Assembly (NCBI GenBank): GCA_021794995.1
Contig: JAJYPY010000008.1
Coordinates: 1-39,462 of the forward strand
DNA from: Actinomycetes bacterium
Lineage (GTDB): Bacteria > Actinomycetota > Acidimicrobiia > Acidimicrobiales > RAAP-2
Length of the DNA: 39,462 nucleotides
Direction: 5' to 3'
Shown here: positions 20,506 through 30,546 of the stretch, in pieces
Position numbering within the stretch: the first letter of the stretch is position 1
Layout of the letters: each line of letters begins with the position of its first letter
Position numbers and translations under genes: made by a program
The notes under the pieces: generated by a model
What the model was told of the DNA's origin: nothing
Seen by the model: the letters and a program-made list of their open reading frames with translations, nothing else
The model's database searches: none

Positions 20506-21399
20506 GTGGTGCGAGCCGACGAGATCCAGCGGATCGGCGTGGTCGGGTGCGGACTGATGGGTTCGGGGATCGCCGAGGTGAGCGCGCGCGCAGGACGCTC
20601 GGTCACCGTCGTCGAGGTCGACGCCGCAGCGCTTGCGCGCGGCCGGAGCCGGATCGAGACGTCGCTGCGGCGTGCCGTCGCCTCGGGAAAGCTGTCGGAA
20701 GCGTCCGCGTCCGGGGCGCTGGACAGGATCGAGCTCACCACCGACTTCGGTGCGCTGGCGGACCGCCACCTCGTGGTCGAGGCCGTCGTGGAGTCCGAAC
20801 CCGAAAAGGTGCGGGTCTTCGAGACGCTCGACAAGGTGGTGGAGAGCTCCGATGCCCTGCTCACCTCCAACACGTCGTCGATCCCGATCATGAAGCTCGC
20901 GATGGCGACGCACCGTCCGGAGCAGGTGGTCGGGCTCCACTTCTTCAACCCCGTGCCGGTCCTTCCGCTCGTCGAGATCGTGGCGTCGCTGTTGAGCGGC
21001 GACGACGCGGTCAGAAGCGCCGAGGGGTTTGCGGTCGACGTCCTCGGCAAGCATGCGATCCGCTCCAAGGATCGTGCCGGGTTCATCGTCAACGCGCTGT
21101 TGATCCCGTACCTGCTCTCGGCCGTGCGCATGATGGAGTCCGGATTCGCGACGCCCGAGGACATCGACACGGGGATGGTGAAGGGATGCGCACACCCGAT
21201 GGGCCCCCTCGCGCTCACCGACCTGATCGGGCTCGACACCACCATGGCCGTCGCGAACTCGCTCTACGAGGAGTTCAAGGAGCCGCTCTACGCGCCGCCG
21301 CCCCTGCTTGCCCGCATGGTCGACGCGGGCCTGCTCGGCAAGAAGACCGGGCGCGGGTTCTACGACTACACCGGCGCCAACGCGCCGGTGACGAGCTGA
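20506..21399 (+). CDS. hbd: 3-hydroxybutyryl-CoA dehydrogenase
   Basis: Oxidises (S)-3-hydroxyacyl-CoA to 3-ketoacyl-CoA with NAD(P), or runs in reverse, in short-chain fatty-acid or butanoate metabolism. The 297-residue length is standard. The Rossmann motif is GVVGCGLMGSGIAE (Gly14, 16, 19). The catalytic His145 and Glu157 are in GLHFFNPVPVLPLVE, and Asn196 is in GFIVNALLIPYLLSA. The C-terminal domain ends GKKTGRGFYDYTG, typical of the family. GTG 20506 is preceded by GAGAGGGG. No other beta-oxidation gene adjoins it; the acyl-CoA dehydrogenase is 15 kb away. A mycobacterial fadB2-type role is equally possible. Confidence 0.93.
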   Translation: MVRADEIQRIGVVGCGLMGSGIAEVSARAGRSVTVVEVDAAALARGRSRIETSLRRAVASGKLSEASASGALDRIELTTDFGALADRHLVVEAVVESEPEKVRVFETLDKVVESSDALLTSNTSSIPIMKLAMATHRPEQVVGLHFFNPVPVLPLVEIVASLLSGDDAVRSAEGFAVDVLGKHAIRSKDRAGFIVNALLIPYLLSAVRMMESGFATPEDIDTGMVKGCAHPMGPLALTDLIGLDTTMAVANSLYEEFKEPLYAPPPLLARMVDAGLLGKKTGRGFYDYTGANAPVTS

Positions 21400-21411
21400 C
21401 CGTCGCCCCGT

Positions 21412-21873
21412 TCACCCGCCGATCGGGCACGGGCCCGGAGAGGGAGGGCCCGTCGAGCGCCACCGCGCCGGCGCACGTGCCGGCGGACCGGGTGTGCGGA
21501 CCTCGAACCAGATGGTCTTGCCGGGGGGCACCCGCGCAGGCTCGATACCCCACGCGTCGGCGATCGCCCCCACGATCTTGAGCCCTCGCCCGCGCGGATC
21601 CGACGGGGCCGGGTCCTTCGGGGCGGCCCGGCCGCCGCCGCGATCGGACACGGCCACCCGCACCCCTGTCGGCACCTCTTGGACAGCGACCGAATAGTCG
21701 GTGCCGCCGTACCGGACGGCATTGGTGGCGAGCTCCGAGACGGCGAGCGTCACGGCCTCGGACAGCGCTGGGTGCGATCGCTCGATCGCACCCGCGACGA
21801 ACCGACGTGCGTCGGCGATCGAGCCGGCGTCGGCCTGGAAGCGGGCGGAGAGGTCGCCTGTGCCCGTGCTCAC
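21412..21873 (-). CDS. RsbW-like ATP-binding protein (HATPase_c_2)
   Basis: A 153-residue anti-sigma/serine-kinase-type protein. Glu47 and Asn51 lie in the N-box (SELATNAVRYGG), and DPRGRGLKIVGAIADAWG supplies the glycine box. The C-terminus is a Pro/Arg tail beyond the fold. By family, it would phosphorylate a STAS partner or hold a sigma factor; neither is encoded adjacent. It lies 10 nt downstream of the membrane phosphatase gene on the same strand, so the two are an operon and probably opposing kinase and phosphatase. It converges with the dehydrogenase gene, with 12 nt between stops. Confidence 0.88.
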   Translation of the reverse strand: MSTGTGDLSARFQADAGSIADARRFVAGAIERSHPALSEAVTLAVSELATNAVRYGGTDYSVAVQEVPTGVRVAVSDRGGGRAAPKDPAPSDPRGRGLKIVGAIADAWGIEPARVPPGKTIWFEVRTPGPPARAPARWRSTGPPSPGPCPIGG

Positions 21874-21883
21874 CCGCGCGTCC

Positions 21884-23575
21884 TCAGCTGGTCCATCGAA
21901 GCTCCAGCAGCGCGACGTCGTCGGTAGGTGTTTCTTCGAGCATGCCGGCGACGACCGCTTCGATCAGCGGGCGGGAGCCCCCGTTGTCGATGGCGATCGA
22001 ACGGAGCCGCTCGAGGCCCGTGTCGAGGATCTCTCCGCGCCGCTCGACGAGGCCGTCGGTGTACGCGAGGACCGAGGTGCGAGGCGGCACTCGGATCGTG
22101 ATCGGCACGTACGACACGTACTCCGATACCCCGATGGGCGCGCCGGGGACCGCACTGACGAAATACGCGCCGCCATCGCACACCACGAGCGGCGGCGGGT
22201 GTCCCGCGCTCACGGCCGTGATCTGGCGCGCCGGAACGTCGACGTGCCCCAGCAGCACCGTCGCGAAATGCCCGTCACGCACCACATCGAGCAGGGCGGT
22301 GAGCTTCTCGAGGATCGTCTGCGCGTCGTCGCCCTGTGCCGCGTACGCGCGGATCGCGTGGTGCAGCGACGCCATCGTGTTGGCAGCGGGCACGCCCCTT
22401 CCAGACACGTCGCCGATCGCAAAGAGCAGCGTGTGGTCGTCGTAGCGGATCACGTCGTACCAGTCGCCCCCGACGTCCGCGGCAGGATCCCCCGGTACGT
22501 AGCGCGCCGAGAGCTCGATACCGGCGATGACCGGGAGTGCCTTCGGAAGCAGCGCGGTCTGCAAGGTCTGGGAGATCGAGCGCTGCTCGGCGTAGAGGCG
22601 CATGTTCTCGTCGGCGAGGCGCTCTGCCGTTCGGCGCCTGCGCTGCAGCCACTCTGCCGTCACGACCCCCGCGGCGACGATCACCGCGCCCAGCGCACCG
22701 ATGATCCACGGGAGCAGTGGGAGGACGCCGCCTCCGAGTGGGTGCCGGGCTTCGGCGACGAAGTCGAGATGGGTTGTCCCGAACGGCACCGTGATGCGCA
22801 CGGTCGGACCGCGTAACGGGACGTGCGGCACCGTCGACTCGAGGAGGTCTGCCGTGCGGGGATGGCCGAGGTACAGGGCGAAATTCAGGTCGTGGAAGGC
22901 CGAGGACGGCGGGATGATCGCACGACGGTCCGGCGGCAGGTCCGATTCGGCGTACACGACGTAGCGGGGCGCGTCGCCGACGCTCTCGACCGCGAATCCG
23001 AGTCTCGAACCGGAGCGAGGGCGAGTGACCGCCAGCTCCTCGGGGCCCGGGATCCTCTCGAAGAACCTCTGCAACGCCGGGCGGTCTTCGGGCAGGTCGG
23101 CGGGCTGGCCCAACGACAGCAGCTCGTCCGGTCCGCCCGGACCGAGGCGCCAGAGCGAGAGGGACGTGAACAGGTGCCCCTTCCCGGGCCCGACGTCCGA
23201 CGCGACGTAGGTGGTGACGTCCGCGAGGTCTCCGGCGCTTGCGTCGGCGATCGCCGCGGCGGTCGTCAGCGGTGTCCTGATCGATGGGATGACCTGGCCC
23301 AGCACGAGTCCCGCGGCGCCCGCCTGGGTGCGCAGGAGGTGCTGCTGGGTGTGGGCGTTCGCAACTTCGGTGAGCCAGACGAGCGACATCACGATCAGCA
23401 CGCCGGCGACGCCGACGGCGACGCTCACGAGGTGCACGGGCCGCTGCCGGGCCGGCAGGCGGCGGCTGGCGCCTCTGGACGTGGCGCCGTCACCCCGGGA
23501 GGCCAGCGGCGTGGGCGTCTCGGCGGCCGCGTCGGGGGCAGGGGGTTCCGACGTCTGGTTGATGGGCGCAGACAC
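21884..23575 (-). CDS. Membrane-bound SpoIIE-type phosphatase with extracytoplasmic (CHASE-like) sensor
   Basis: A 563-residue protein. Residues 1-45 are a Pro/Ala-rich cytoplasmic tail, helix 1 is at 47-68, an outside domain of about 210 residues follows, and helix 2 is at 284-308. A coiled segment (to about 345) leads to a PP2C/SpoIIE domain with metal ligands in DVGGDWYDVI, AIGDVSGRGVPAA and AYTDGLVERRG. The outside domain contains RYVVYAESDLPPDRRA and looks CHASE-like, but I cannot assign it firmly. It would sense an external signal and dephosphorylate a STAS antagonist. GTG 23575 has only a weak ribosome site. The RsbW-like gene follows it, and it is divergent from glucan phosphorylase. 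Confidence 0.88.
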   Translation of the reverse strand: MSAPINQTSEPPAPDAAAETPTPLASRGDGATSRGASRRLPARQRPVHLVSVAVGVAGVLIVMSLVWLTEVANAHTQQHLLRTQAGAAGLVLGQVIPSIRTPLTTAAAIADASAGDLADVTTYVASDVGPGKGHLFTSLSLWRLGPGGPDELLSLGQPADLPEDRPALQRFFERIPGPEELAVTRPRSGSRLGFAVESVGDAPRYVVYAESDLPPDRRAIIPPSSAFHDLNFALYLGHPRTADLLESTVPHVPLRGPTVRITVPFGTTHLDFVAEARHPLGGGVLPLLPWIIGALGAVIVAAGVVTAEWLQRRRRTAERLADENMRLYAEQRSISQTLQTALLPKALPVIAGIELSARYVPGDPAADVGGDWYDVIRYDDHTLLFAIGDVSGRGVPAANTMASLHHAIRAYAAQGDDAQTILEKLTALLDVVRDGHFATVLLGHVDVPARQITAVSAGHPPPLVVCDGGAYFVSAVPGAPIGVSEYVSYVPITIRVPPRTSVLAYTDGLVERRGEILDTGLERLRSIAIDNGGSRPLIEAVVAGMLEETPTDDVALLELRWTS

Positions 23576-23714
23576 TAGTCACCCGTTCTTCGCGCACGCG
23601 TGGCCGCCACTGCGACGAGGGGTGCGCGGGCGGAACCCGAGTCCCGGGCTCCGAGGCCCGATGTCCGGGTCCCGGGCTCGCCTCGAGCGGGGGAGAGCCC
23701 GTCGCGGCGTCCGG

Positions 23715-23720
23715 TAGCGT
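23715..23720 (+). promoter_or_regulatory. -10 box for leaderless glucan phosphorylase mRNA
   Basis: TAGCGT lies 8 nt before GTG 23729, so transcription would begin within 2 nt of the start codon. There is no ribosome site before that GTG, which supports leaderless translation and argues for this start over the upstream one at 23600. Confidence 0.45.
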
Positions 23721-23728
23721 CGAACCCC

Positions 23729-25492
23729 GTGGCGCACGCACGAGACACCCACGTGGAGATCGCGTACTACTCGATGGAAGTCGCCCTGGACGACCGGCTG
23801 CCGACGTACAGCGGTGGTCTCGGTGTCCTCGCAGGCGACCACCTGCGGGCGGCGGCCGATCGCGGGCTGCCGATCGCCGCGGTGACGCTGCTGTACAACC
23901 ACGGATTCTTTCGCCAGTCCTTGGACAACGGCGACCAGCGCGAGGCTCCGGTGGCCTGGACACCGGCGGAGCATCTCGAGGAGCTGCCCGTACGCGTGGC
24001 GGTCGCGGTGTCGGGCCGGCGCGTCGAGGTGCGCATCTGGCGGACGGAGATCGTGGGGGTCGACGGCCACAGCGTGCCGGTGCACTTCTTGGACACCGAC
24101 GTCGAGGAGAACGCGCCGGAAGATCGCGGGATCAGCGACCGTCTCTACACGAGCGACCCCTACGAGCGGCTTCGCCAAGAGGCCGTCCTGGGCATCGGCG
24201 GGCCGCTCGCCCTCGATGCGCTCGGTCATCACGGCATCCGGGTGCACCATCTGAACGAGGGCCATGGATCGCTCGTGCCGGTCGGGCTGCTGGCCCGGCG
24301 CATGGCGGGGTTCGATCCGGGCGGCGCGGTCTCCACCGGCGTGCTGGGTGCGACCAAGATCGACCTGGCCGCCGTGCGCAAGCAGTGCGTCTTCACTACG
24401 CACACCCCTGTGCCAGCGGGCCACGACCGGTTCGCTCCCGAGGTCGCCGCCGAGGTCCTCGGCAGCCCGGTGCTGCGCGCGTTGCAGTCCCTCGGGTGCC
24501 TCGAGGACGACGGCACCTTGAACATGACCGTGCTCGGGATGCGGTGCGCGCGCCTCGTGAACGGGGTCTCGCTCCGGCACCGCGACGTGACGCGTCGGAT
24601 GTTCCCCACGTCACAGGTGGATGCGGTGACCAACGGCGTGCACACGGTGACGTGGGCTGCGCCGGCGACCGCCCAGCTCTTCGACCGCCACCTTCCCGGC
24701 TGGCGGCGCGACAGCCAGCAGCTTCGCTACGCGCTCGACATCGGGCTCGACGAGCTGCGTGCCGCGCACGAGGCGAACAAGACGGTGCTGTGCGCCGAGG
24801 TGCGCCGGCGCTCGGGCATCACGCTGCGTCCGGACGTGCTCACGCTCGGGGTCGCGCGCCGGTTCGCCGCGTACAAGCGGAACGACCTGGTCATCTCCGA
24901 TCCCGAGCGCCTGTCCGCCATCGCGCAGTGCGGTCCGATCCAGATCGTGTTCGCGGGGAAGGCCCATCCCGGCGACGGTGACGCGAAGGCGATGATCCGC
25001 CACGTCGCCTCCGTGGCGGGAGCCGTCGGGCACGCGGTGACCGTGGCGTTCCTCGAGAACTACGACATGGAGCTCGGCCGGCTCGTATGTGCCGGTGCAG
25101 ATGTCTGGCTGAACACGCCGACGCCGTCGAACGAAGCGTCAGGCACGAGCGGTATGAAGGCGGCGTTGAACGGGGTCCCGAGCCTGAGCATCCTCGACGG
25201 CTGGTGGATCGAGGGCTGGATCGAGGGGGTGACCGGCTGGGCGATCGGGCGGCCCCCGGGCGCGACGGGGCGCGAGGTTCGGGTGGACGCCGGTGACGCA
25301 GGTGCCGACGACGCCGGGCTCTTGTACGGCGTGCTCGACACGGTCGTCGTGCCGGCGTACTACGAGGACCGCGACGCCATCGTGGCGATCGGACGGCGCG
25401 CCATCGCGCTCAACGGCTCGTTCTTCTCGGCGCACCGGATGGTCGACGAATACGCGAGGCGGGTATACCGGCTGGCCGACGAGGAGCGCTGA
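23729..25492 (+). CDS. glgP: Alpha-glucan (glycogen/maltodextrin) phosphorylase, short GT35 type
   Basis: Releases glucose-1-phosphate from alpha-1,4-glucans. The 587-residue product is the short form found in archaea and many actinobacteria. Its hallmarks are [20 protein letters not shown] at the N-terminus, [33 protein letters not shown], and the PLP site [15 protein letters not shown] with Lys477. GTG 23729 gives the family N-terminus; a start at 23600 would add 43 low-complexity residues. It lies 63 nt upstream of rpiA on the same strand. With rpiA, pgl, gnd and pgi it makes a glycogen-to-pentose-phosphate block. It is divergent from the membrane phosphatase with no shared operator seen. 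Confidence 0.92.
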   Translation: MAHARDTHVEIAYYSMEVALDDRLPTYSGGLGVLAGDHLRAAADRGLPIAAVTLLYNHGFFRQSLDNGDQREAPVAWTPAEHLEELPVRVAVAVSGRRVEVRIWRTEIVGVDGHSVPVHFLDTDVEENAPEDRGISDRLYTSDPYERLRQEAVLGIGGPLALDALGHHGIRVHHLNEGHGSLVPVGLLARRMAGFDPGGAVSTGVLGATKIDLAAVRKQCVFTTHTPVPAGHDRFAPEVAAEVLGSPVLRALQSLGCLEDDGTLNMTVLGMRCARLVNGVSLRHRDVTRRMFPTSQVDAVTNGVHTVTWAAPATAQLFDRHLPGWRRDSQQLRYALDIGLDELRAAHEANKTVLCAEVRRRSGITLRPDVLTLGVARRFAAYKRNDLVISDPERLSAIAQCGPIQIVFAGKAHPGDGDAKAMIRHVASVAGAVGHAVTVAFLENYDMELGRLVCAGADVWLNTPTPSNEASGTSGMKAALNGVPSLSILDGWWIEGWIEGVTGWAIGRPPGATGREVRVDAGDAGADDAGLLYGVLDTVVVPAYYEDRDAIVAIGRRAIALNGSFFSAHRMVDEYARRVYRLADEER

Positions 25493-25555
25493 GGCCGGCG
25501 CGCCGGCGCGGGCAACCCACGCTCGTGGGGCGCCCGCGTGCCACAATCCGCCACG

Positions 25556-26242
25556 GTGGACGAGGCGGAGCACGAGAAGCGGCTGGCGGCGCAGGCGGCC
25601 GCGGAGCTGGTGGAGAGCGGGATGTCCGTCGGTCTCGGCACGGGGACGACGGTCGCGCAGCTGCTGGACGTCCTGGCCGGTCGCCGGCTGCGGCTGCGCT
25701 GCGTGGCGACGTCGCCGCGGACCGAGCAGGCCGCGCGCGCCCTCGGCCTCGCCGTCGAGGAGTTCGGGACGATCGAGCGCATCGATCTCGCCATCGATGG
25801 TGCCGACCAGGTCTCGCCGGACGGCTGGCTGGTCAAAGGCGGCGGGGCCGCCCACACGCGGGAGAAGATCGTCGCGGCGAGCGCGGACCGCTTCGTCGTC
25901 ATCGTCGACTCGGCCAAGCCCGTCCCGTCGCTCCGCCCCCCGGTGCCGCTCGAGCTCCTCGCGTTCGGGCTGGACTCGACGCTCCGTCGACTCCGGGTGA
26001 TCGGACCGGTGCGCCGCCGGGACGTGGCGCCCAGTCCCGACGGCGGGGTGATCTGTGACTACCTGGGGCCCGTCGAGGACCCCGCGCTCCTCGCCGGCGC
26101 GTTCGACGCCGTTCCCGGGGTCGTCGAGCACGGGCTGTTCCCCCCGGAGCTCGTCGCCGAGGTGTTCGTCGGCCGCGGTGACATGGTCGAGAGGGTGCCG
26201 GTCATCCCGCGACGGGAGGCGACGCGGCCCGATCGGCCATGA
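25556..26242 (+). CDS. rpiA: Ribose-5-phosphate isomerase A
   Basis: Interconverts ribose-5-phosphate and ribulose-5-phosphate in the pentose phosphate pathway. The 228-residue product carries the phosphate loop GLGTGTTVAQ, the AIDGADQ active-site aspartates and VKGGGAAHTREKIVA with the catalytic Lys and Glu. The usual DGADE is DGADQ here; the changed residue is not one of the catalytic ones. GTG 25556 fits the family length and has CACAAT 8 nt upstream, so it could be leaderless; an upstream in-frame GTG at 25538 would add six residues. Its last 41 nt overlap the 3' end of pgl on the other strand. Confidence 0.9.
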   Translation: MDEAEHEKRLAAQAAAELVESGMSVGLGTGTTVAQLLDVLAGRRLRLRCVATSPRTEQAARALGLAVEEFGTIERIDLAIDGADQVSPDGWLVKGGGAAHTREKIVAASADRFVVIVDSAKPVPSLRPPVPLELLAFGLDSTLRRLRVIGPVRRRDVAPSPDGGVICDYLGPVEDPALLAGAFDAVPGVVEHGLFPPELVAEVFVGRGDMVERVPVIPRREATRPDRP

Positions 26243-26876
26243 CGATCGACGATCCCGCCTCCACCCGGCCCGCGGGGATGGAGGGGTCGGCGTCGAGGAG
26301 CTTTTCGAGTGGTGCTCGCTTGTCGGGGCCACTCACCAACCACAGGACCTGGCGCGCTCGAGCCAACCCGGGATAGGTGAAGGTCATCCTCCGGCGTCCC
26401 TCGTAGACGGTGGCGGTGACGGCCACCGGGCGGTCTCGGACTTCGAGCACCGGATCTGTCGGCACGAGCGACGCGGTATGCCCGTCGGTGCCGATGCCCA
26501 GGTGCACCAGGTGGAGCTGTGGCGGAAGCGCCGAGCCGTAGCGGGCCGCCGCCGTCTCGAGGTCCCCGTCCTCGACGGGCATCGGCCGCACGTGGGCGAC
26601 CTTGTCACCGAGTGCCACGCGCAGGTGCGCAAGGTTGCGGTCCGGGTCATCTGCCGGAGCGATGCGCTCGTCGACCTGCCAGAGCACCGTACGGTCCCAA
26701 GGCATCTCGAGGCCGGTGAGCCGCCCGAACATCTCCCACGGCGAGCGGCCGCCGCTCAGGGCGAAATGGAACGCCCCGTCGTCGCGCACCGCTGCGCGAG
26801 CGACCCCCGCGACGTGACGCGCCGCAGCGTCGGACAAGGCGTCGAGGTCGTCGAAGACGATGAGGTCGTGGTGCAC
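26202..26876 (-). CDS. pgl: 6-phosphogluconolactonase
   Basis: Hydrolyses 6-phosphogluconolactone, the second step of the oxidative pentose phosphate pathway. The 224-residue protein has FHFALSGGRSPWEMFGRL, WQVDERIAPADDPDRNLAHL and LHLVHLGIGTDGHTASLVP, the last holding the conserved active-site His of the family. GTG 26876 is preceded by GGGAGC and starts the protein at the expected place; an ATG at 26951 would add 25 residues unlike the family. It lies 82 nt after the gnd stop on the same strand, so it is probably the last gene of the sigF-pgi-gnd-pgl unit. The 3' ends of pgl and rpiA overlap by 41 nt. Confidence 0.92.
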   Translation of the reverse strand: MHHDLIVFDDLDALSDAAARHVAGVARAAVRDDGAFHFALSGGRSPWEMFGRLTGLEMPWDRTVLWQVDERIAPADDPDRNLAHLRVALGDKVAHVRPMPVEDGDLETAAARYGSALPPQLHLVHLGIGTDGHTASLVPTDPVLEVRDRPVAVTATVYEGRRRMTFTYPGLARARQVLWLVSGPDKRAPLEKLLDADPSIPAGRVEAGSSIVMADRAASPPVAG

Positions 26877-26958
26877 CCGTGCTCCCGTGTGATCGTGTCC
26901 GTCCCGCCTGCAGCAGACGGCGGCTCGGCGGATGGCAGCTCCGCCCGGCACCGTGCAC

Positions 26959-27993
26959 TTACCCCGCGGGCTTCTCTATGTGGCCACCGAATTCGCTGCG
27001 CATCGCAGACAGGATCTTGGAGCTGAGCTCGCCGAGACCCCGGGACTCGAAGCGCTCGAACAGCGAGGCGGTGATCACGGGCGCGGGGACTCCCTCGTCG
27101 ACTGCGGCGAGCACCGTCCATCTTCCTTCGCCTGAGTCCGACACCCGGCCCGCGAACTGCTCGAGCCCCGGTGTCCGGGCGAAGGCATCGGCAACGAGGT
27201 CTACGAGCCAGGAGCCGACCACCGACCCGCGGCGCCACAGCTCGGCGACCTCGCCGACGTCGATCGAGTAGCGGTAGGCCCAAGGGTCGCGCAGCGGCGT
27301 CGTCTCGGCGTCGGCCTCCTGGGCCTTGGTCCCGGCGTCGGCGTGGCCGATGATGCTCAGGCCTTCGGCGATCGCGGCCATCATGCCGTACTCCACACCG
27401 TTGTGGACCATCTTCACGAAGTGCCCGGCGCCGTTCGGGCCGCAGTGCAGGTACCCGTCGGGTGCCGTGCCGCCCGCGGCGGTCCGACCGGGCGTCGGCT
27501 CGGCGCTCCCTCGGCCCGGCGCGATCGTCCGGAAGATCGGCTCGAGCCGGCGGACCGGGTCGGTCTCGCCGCCGATCATGAGGCAGTAGCCGCGTTCGAG
27601 ACCCCATACCCCGCCGCTCGTCCCGCAGTCCACGTAGTGCAGGCCACGCGCCGACAGCCGGGCGGCCCGTTCGATATCGTCGCGGTAGTAGGAATTGCCG
27701 CCGTCGATGACGGTGTCACCCGGTGCGAGGAGGTCGACGAGCTCGTCGAGGGTCGGCCCGACGATGGCCGCAGGGACCATCAGCCAGACGGCGCGCGGCA
27801 CGTCGAGCTTTGCGACGAGATCTGCCAGGCTGGAGGCACCGGTCGCCCCCTCCTGTTCGAGCGCGCGCACCGCATCGGGGCCGACGTCGTAGACGACTGC
27901 GCGGTGACCGTCACGTAGCAGTCTTCGGACGAGGTTCGCCCCCATCCTCCCGAGGCCGACCATGCCGAGCTGCATCGGAGTGTCCGTGGGCAT
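26959..27993 (-). CDS. gnd: 6-phosphogluconate dehydrogenase, decarboxylating (short GndA type)
   Basis: Oxidises 6-phosphogluconate to ribulose-5-phosphate and CO2, making NAD(P)H. At 344 residues it is the short form, not the long form of about 470. LGMVGLGRMGANLVRRL is the nucleotide-binding motif, DCGTSGGVWGLERGYCLM the substrate loop, and GHFVKMVHNGVEYGMM holds the catalytic Lys. A small insert (about residues 180-200, Pro/Thr/Gly-rich) sits between the last two. ATG 27993 follows GGTGGGGGG; an ATG at 27975 is possible. The gene is 45 nt after pgi on the same strand. Confidence 0.93.
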   Translation of the reverse strand: MPTDTPMQLGMVGLGRMGANLVRRLLRDGHRAVVYDVGPDAVRALEQEGATGASSLADLVAKLDVPRAVWLMVPAAIVGPTLDELVDLLAPGDTVIDGGNSYYRDDIERAARLSARGLHYVDCGTSGGVWGLERGYCLMIGGETDPVRRLEPIFRTIAPGRGSAEPTPGRTAAGGTAPDGYLHCGPNGAGHFVKMVHNGVEYGMMAAIAEGLSIIGHADAGTKAQEADAETTPLRDPWAYRYSIDVGEVAELWRRGSVVGSWLVDLVADAFARTPGLEQFAGRVSDSGEGRWTVLAAVDEGVPAPVITASLFERFESRGLGELSSKILSAMRSEFGGHIEKPAG

Positions 27994-28038
27994 CCCCCCA
28001 CCCTACGCCCGGGTGTCACAGGCGATCCTCCGGGAGGG

Positions 28039-29727
28039 TCAGCCCCCCTGCTTGAGCGCGCGGTACCGGCGGATGAGGGCGTTGGTCGAGGCGTCGTGGG
28101 AGAGGTGGGGCTCCGAGCTCGCCTGGAGCTCGGGGACGATCTCCTTTGCCATCTGCTTGCCGAGCTCCACTCCCCACTGGTCGAAGGAGTCGATGTCCCA
28201 CACGGCACCCTGCACGAAGACGCTGTGCTCGTAGAGCGCGACGAGCGCGCCGAGCACGTGCGGGGTGAGCACCTCGGCGAGCAGCACGTTGGTCGGCCGG
28301 TTGCCCGGCATGACCCGATGCGGGACGACCGCTTCGGGGGTTCCCTCTGCGCGCACCTCGTCTTCGGTCCGGCCGAACGCAAGCGCCTGGGATTGTGCGA
28401 AGACGTTGGACATCAGCAGGTCGTGATGCTCGCGCAAGGGGTTCAAGCTCTTTGCGAAGCCGATGAGGTCGACCGGGATCAGCCGGGTCCCCTGGTGGAG
28501 CAGCTGGTAGAAGCTGTGCTGCCCGTTGGTCCCGGGCTCGCCCCAGTAGACCGCGCCCGTGTCGTAGTCGACGGGTCGCCCCTCGAGCGTCACGCGCTTG
28601 CCGTTCGACTCCATCGTGAGCTGCTGGAGGTAGGCGGGGAAGCGCTTCAGGTACTGGCTGTAGGGCATGACCCCCGCCGACTGGGCTCCGAAGAAGTCGC
28701 TGTACCAGACAGAGAGCAGCCCCATGACGACCGGCATGTTCGACTCGAGCGGCGCGGTGCGGAAGTGCTCGTCCATCTCGCGGAAGCCGGCGAGCATCTC
28801 GTCGAAGTGCTCCGGTCCGATGGCCAGCATCGTGGAGAGGCCGATCGCCGAGTCCATCGAGTAACGGCCTCCCACCCAGTCCCAGAAGCCGAACATCTGG
28901 TCGGTGTCGATGCCGAACGCACGGACGCGCTCCGCGTTGGTCGAGACGGCGACGAAGTGCTTGGCGACCGCCGCGTGGTCCCCCAGGGCGTCGACGATCC
29001 ACTGACGGGCGGACGTGGCGTTCTCGATCGTTTCCAAGGTGGAGAACGTCTTCGAGGACACGATGCACAACGTCTCGTCGGCAGCGAGGTCCCGCGTGGC
29101 CTCGACGAAGTCCGTGGAGTCGACGTTGGACACGAAGCGGAACGTCATGTCGCGCCGCGAATACCAGCGAAGCGCCTCGTAGGCCATCACCGGGCCGAGG
29201 TCCGACCCGCCGATCCCGATGTTCACGACGTTTCGGATCGGCCGTCCCGTGTAGCCCCGCCACTCGCCCGAGCGCACCCGCTCGCAGAACGCCGCCATGC
29301 GAGCGAGGACGCCGCGTGCCTCGGCAGCGACGTCCACGCCGTCGACGACGAGTGACGCGCCCTTCGCCATGCGCAGGGCGACGTGGAGGACGGCACGGTC
29401 CTCCGAGACGTTGATGTGCTCGCCGGCGAACATCGCGTCGCGGCGCGCCTCGAGCGACGATTCGCGCGCCAGCTGGAACAGCAGCCCGAGCGTCTCCTCG
29501 GTCACGCGGTTCTTCGAGTAGTCGAGGTAGAGCCCGGCGGCCTCGACGCTGTAGCGCGTCGCGCGTCCAGGGTCTTCGGCAAAAAGCTGGCGCAGGTGTG
29601 CGCGGGAGACGTGGGGGTAATGCGCCTCGAGCGCGCCGAACGCAAGACGCGCACGCAGGGGCACGCGATCCTCGCCGGTGGCTCCGGGCCGTCGGGCGTC
29701 CGACCCGGGTTGGGGATCCGACGTCAT
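28039..29727 (-). CDS. pgi: Glucose-6-phosphate isomerase
   Basis: Interconverts glucose-6-phosphate and fructose-6-phosphate, linking glycolysis and the pentose phosphate pathway. The 562-residue protein has family-typical length and motifs: [33 protein letters not shown] (PGI signature region), [17 protein letters not shown] and a C-terminal [14 protein letters not shown] signature. Its ATG overlaps the sigF stop by 4 nt, so translation is coupled to the sigma factor. That is an unusual arrangement for a central metabolic enzyme. gnd follows after 45 nt. Confidence 0.95.
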   Translation of the reverse strand: MTSDPQPGSDARRPGATGEDRVPLRARLAFGALEAHYPHVSRAHLRQLFAEDPGRATRYSVEAAGLYLDYSKNRVTEETLGLLFQLARESSLEARRDAMFAGEHINVSEDRAVLHVALRMAKGASLVVDGVDVAAEARGVLARMAAFCERVRSGEWRGYTGRPIRNVVNIGIGGSDLGPVMAYEALRWYSRRDMTFRFVSNVDSTDFVEATRDLAADETLCIVSSKTFSTLETIENATSARQWIVDALGDHAAVAKHFVAVSTNAERVRAFGIDTDQMFGFWDWVGGRYSMDSAIGLSTMLAIGPEHFDEMLAGFREMDEHFRTAPLESNMPVVMGLLSVWYSDFFGAQSAGVMPYSQYLKRFPAYLQQLTMESNGKRVTLEGRPVDYDTGAVYWGEPGTNGQHSFYQLLHQGTRLIPVDLIGFAKSLNPLREHHDLLMSNVFAQSQALAFGRTEDEVRAEGTPEAVVPHRVMPGNRPTNVLLAEVLTPHVLGALVALYEHSVFVQGAVWDIDSFDQWGVELGKQMAKEIVPELQASSEPHLSHDASTNALIRRYRALKQGG

Positions 29728-30539
29728 CGGCGCCCCAGGGCGCTGCGCGCGTTCGATTCGTGTTCCTCTCCGTCAGAGGGGGACCTTGATTCGGACGCGC
29801 TGACGCTCTTGCGCAGTCGCTCGAGGCTGGCCGCGAGCAGGCGGGACACGTGCATCTGGCTGATGCCGACGCGCGTGGCGATCTCGGACTGGGTGAGACC
29901 CTGGGAGAACCGGAGTTGGAGGATCAGCTGCTCACGCGGCGCAAGTTGGGCCAGCGCGGGGGCGAGCAGCTCCCTGTCCTCGACGGTGTCGAGGGAGGCG
30001 TCTTCGGTCCCGATGTGCGACGCGAGCGTCTCTTCGTTGCGGTCGGTGGCGTCGATCGACGACGTGCGGTAGCCCTGACCGGCTTCGAGCGCTTCGAGCA
30101 CCGCTTCTTCGGACGCGCCCGTCGTTGCCGCCAGCTCGCCCACCGTCGGGGACCGGCCGAGCTCCTGGGCGAGGCTCTCGGTCACCTTGCCCAGCTCGAG
30201 GTAGAGCTCTTGCACTCGCCGCGGGGCGCGCACGGCCCACCCCTTGTCGCGGAAGTGGCGCTTCAGCTCTCCGATGACGGTGCGGGTGGCGAAGGTGGTG
30301 AACTCGACTCCGCGCCCGGGGTCGAAGCGGTCCACCGACTTCACAATTGCGAGCGAGGCCACCTGCACGAGATCCTCGTACGGCTCGCCGCGATTTGCGT
30401 AACGCCGTGCGAGCTGGTGCGCGAGACCGAGGTGCGCGGTCACCAGGCGGTCCCGCACCGCGGGATCCCTGTTGGCGGCCAGTTCGAAGAACAGCGCTTT
30501 GGTGTCTTCGACCGGGGTGCGAGCCTCGTCCGCCGTCAC
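29724..30539 (-). CDS. sigF: RNA polymerase sigma factor, SigF/SigB family
   Basis: A 271-residue alternative sigma factor of group 3. Region 2 spans [20 protein letters not shown] and [20 protein letters not shown], with the [20 protein letters not shown] helix for -10 recognition. Region 3 has [20 protein letters not shown], and region 4 the helix-turn-helix [23 protein letters not shown] 30539 begins 7 nt after the anti-sigma stop; the reading frame extends upstream only through the anti-sigma gene. By family knowledge it directs stress or stationary-phase transcription and is held by the anti-sigma encoded just upstream. It overlaps pgi by 4 nt. Confidence 0.93.
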   Translation of the reverse strand: MTADEARTPVEDTKALFFELAANRDPAVRDRLVTAHLGLAHQLARRYANRGEPYEDLVQVASLAIVKSVDRFDPGRGVEFTTFATRTVIGELKRHFRDKGWAVRAPRRVQELYLELGKVTESLAQELGRSPTVGELAATTGASEEAVLEALEAGQGYRTSSIDATDRNEETLASHIGTEDASLDTVEDRELLAPALAQLAPREQLILQLRFSQGLTQSEIATRVGISQMHVSRLLAASLERLRKSVSASESRSPSDGEEHESNARSALGRR

Positions 30540-30546
30540 GCCGCCG

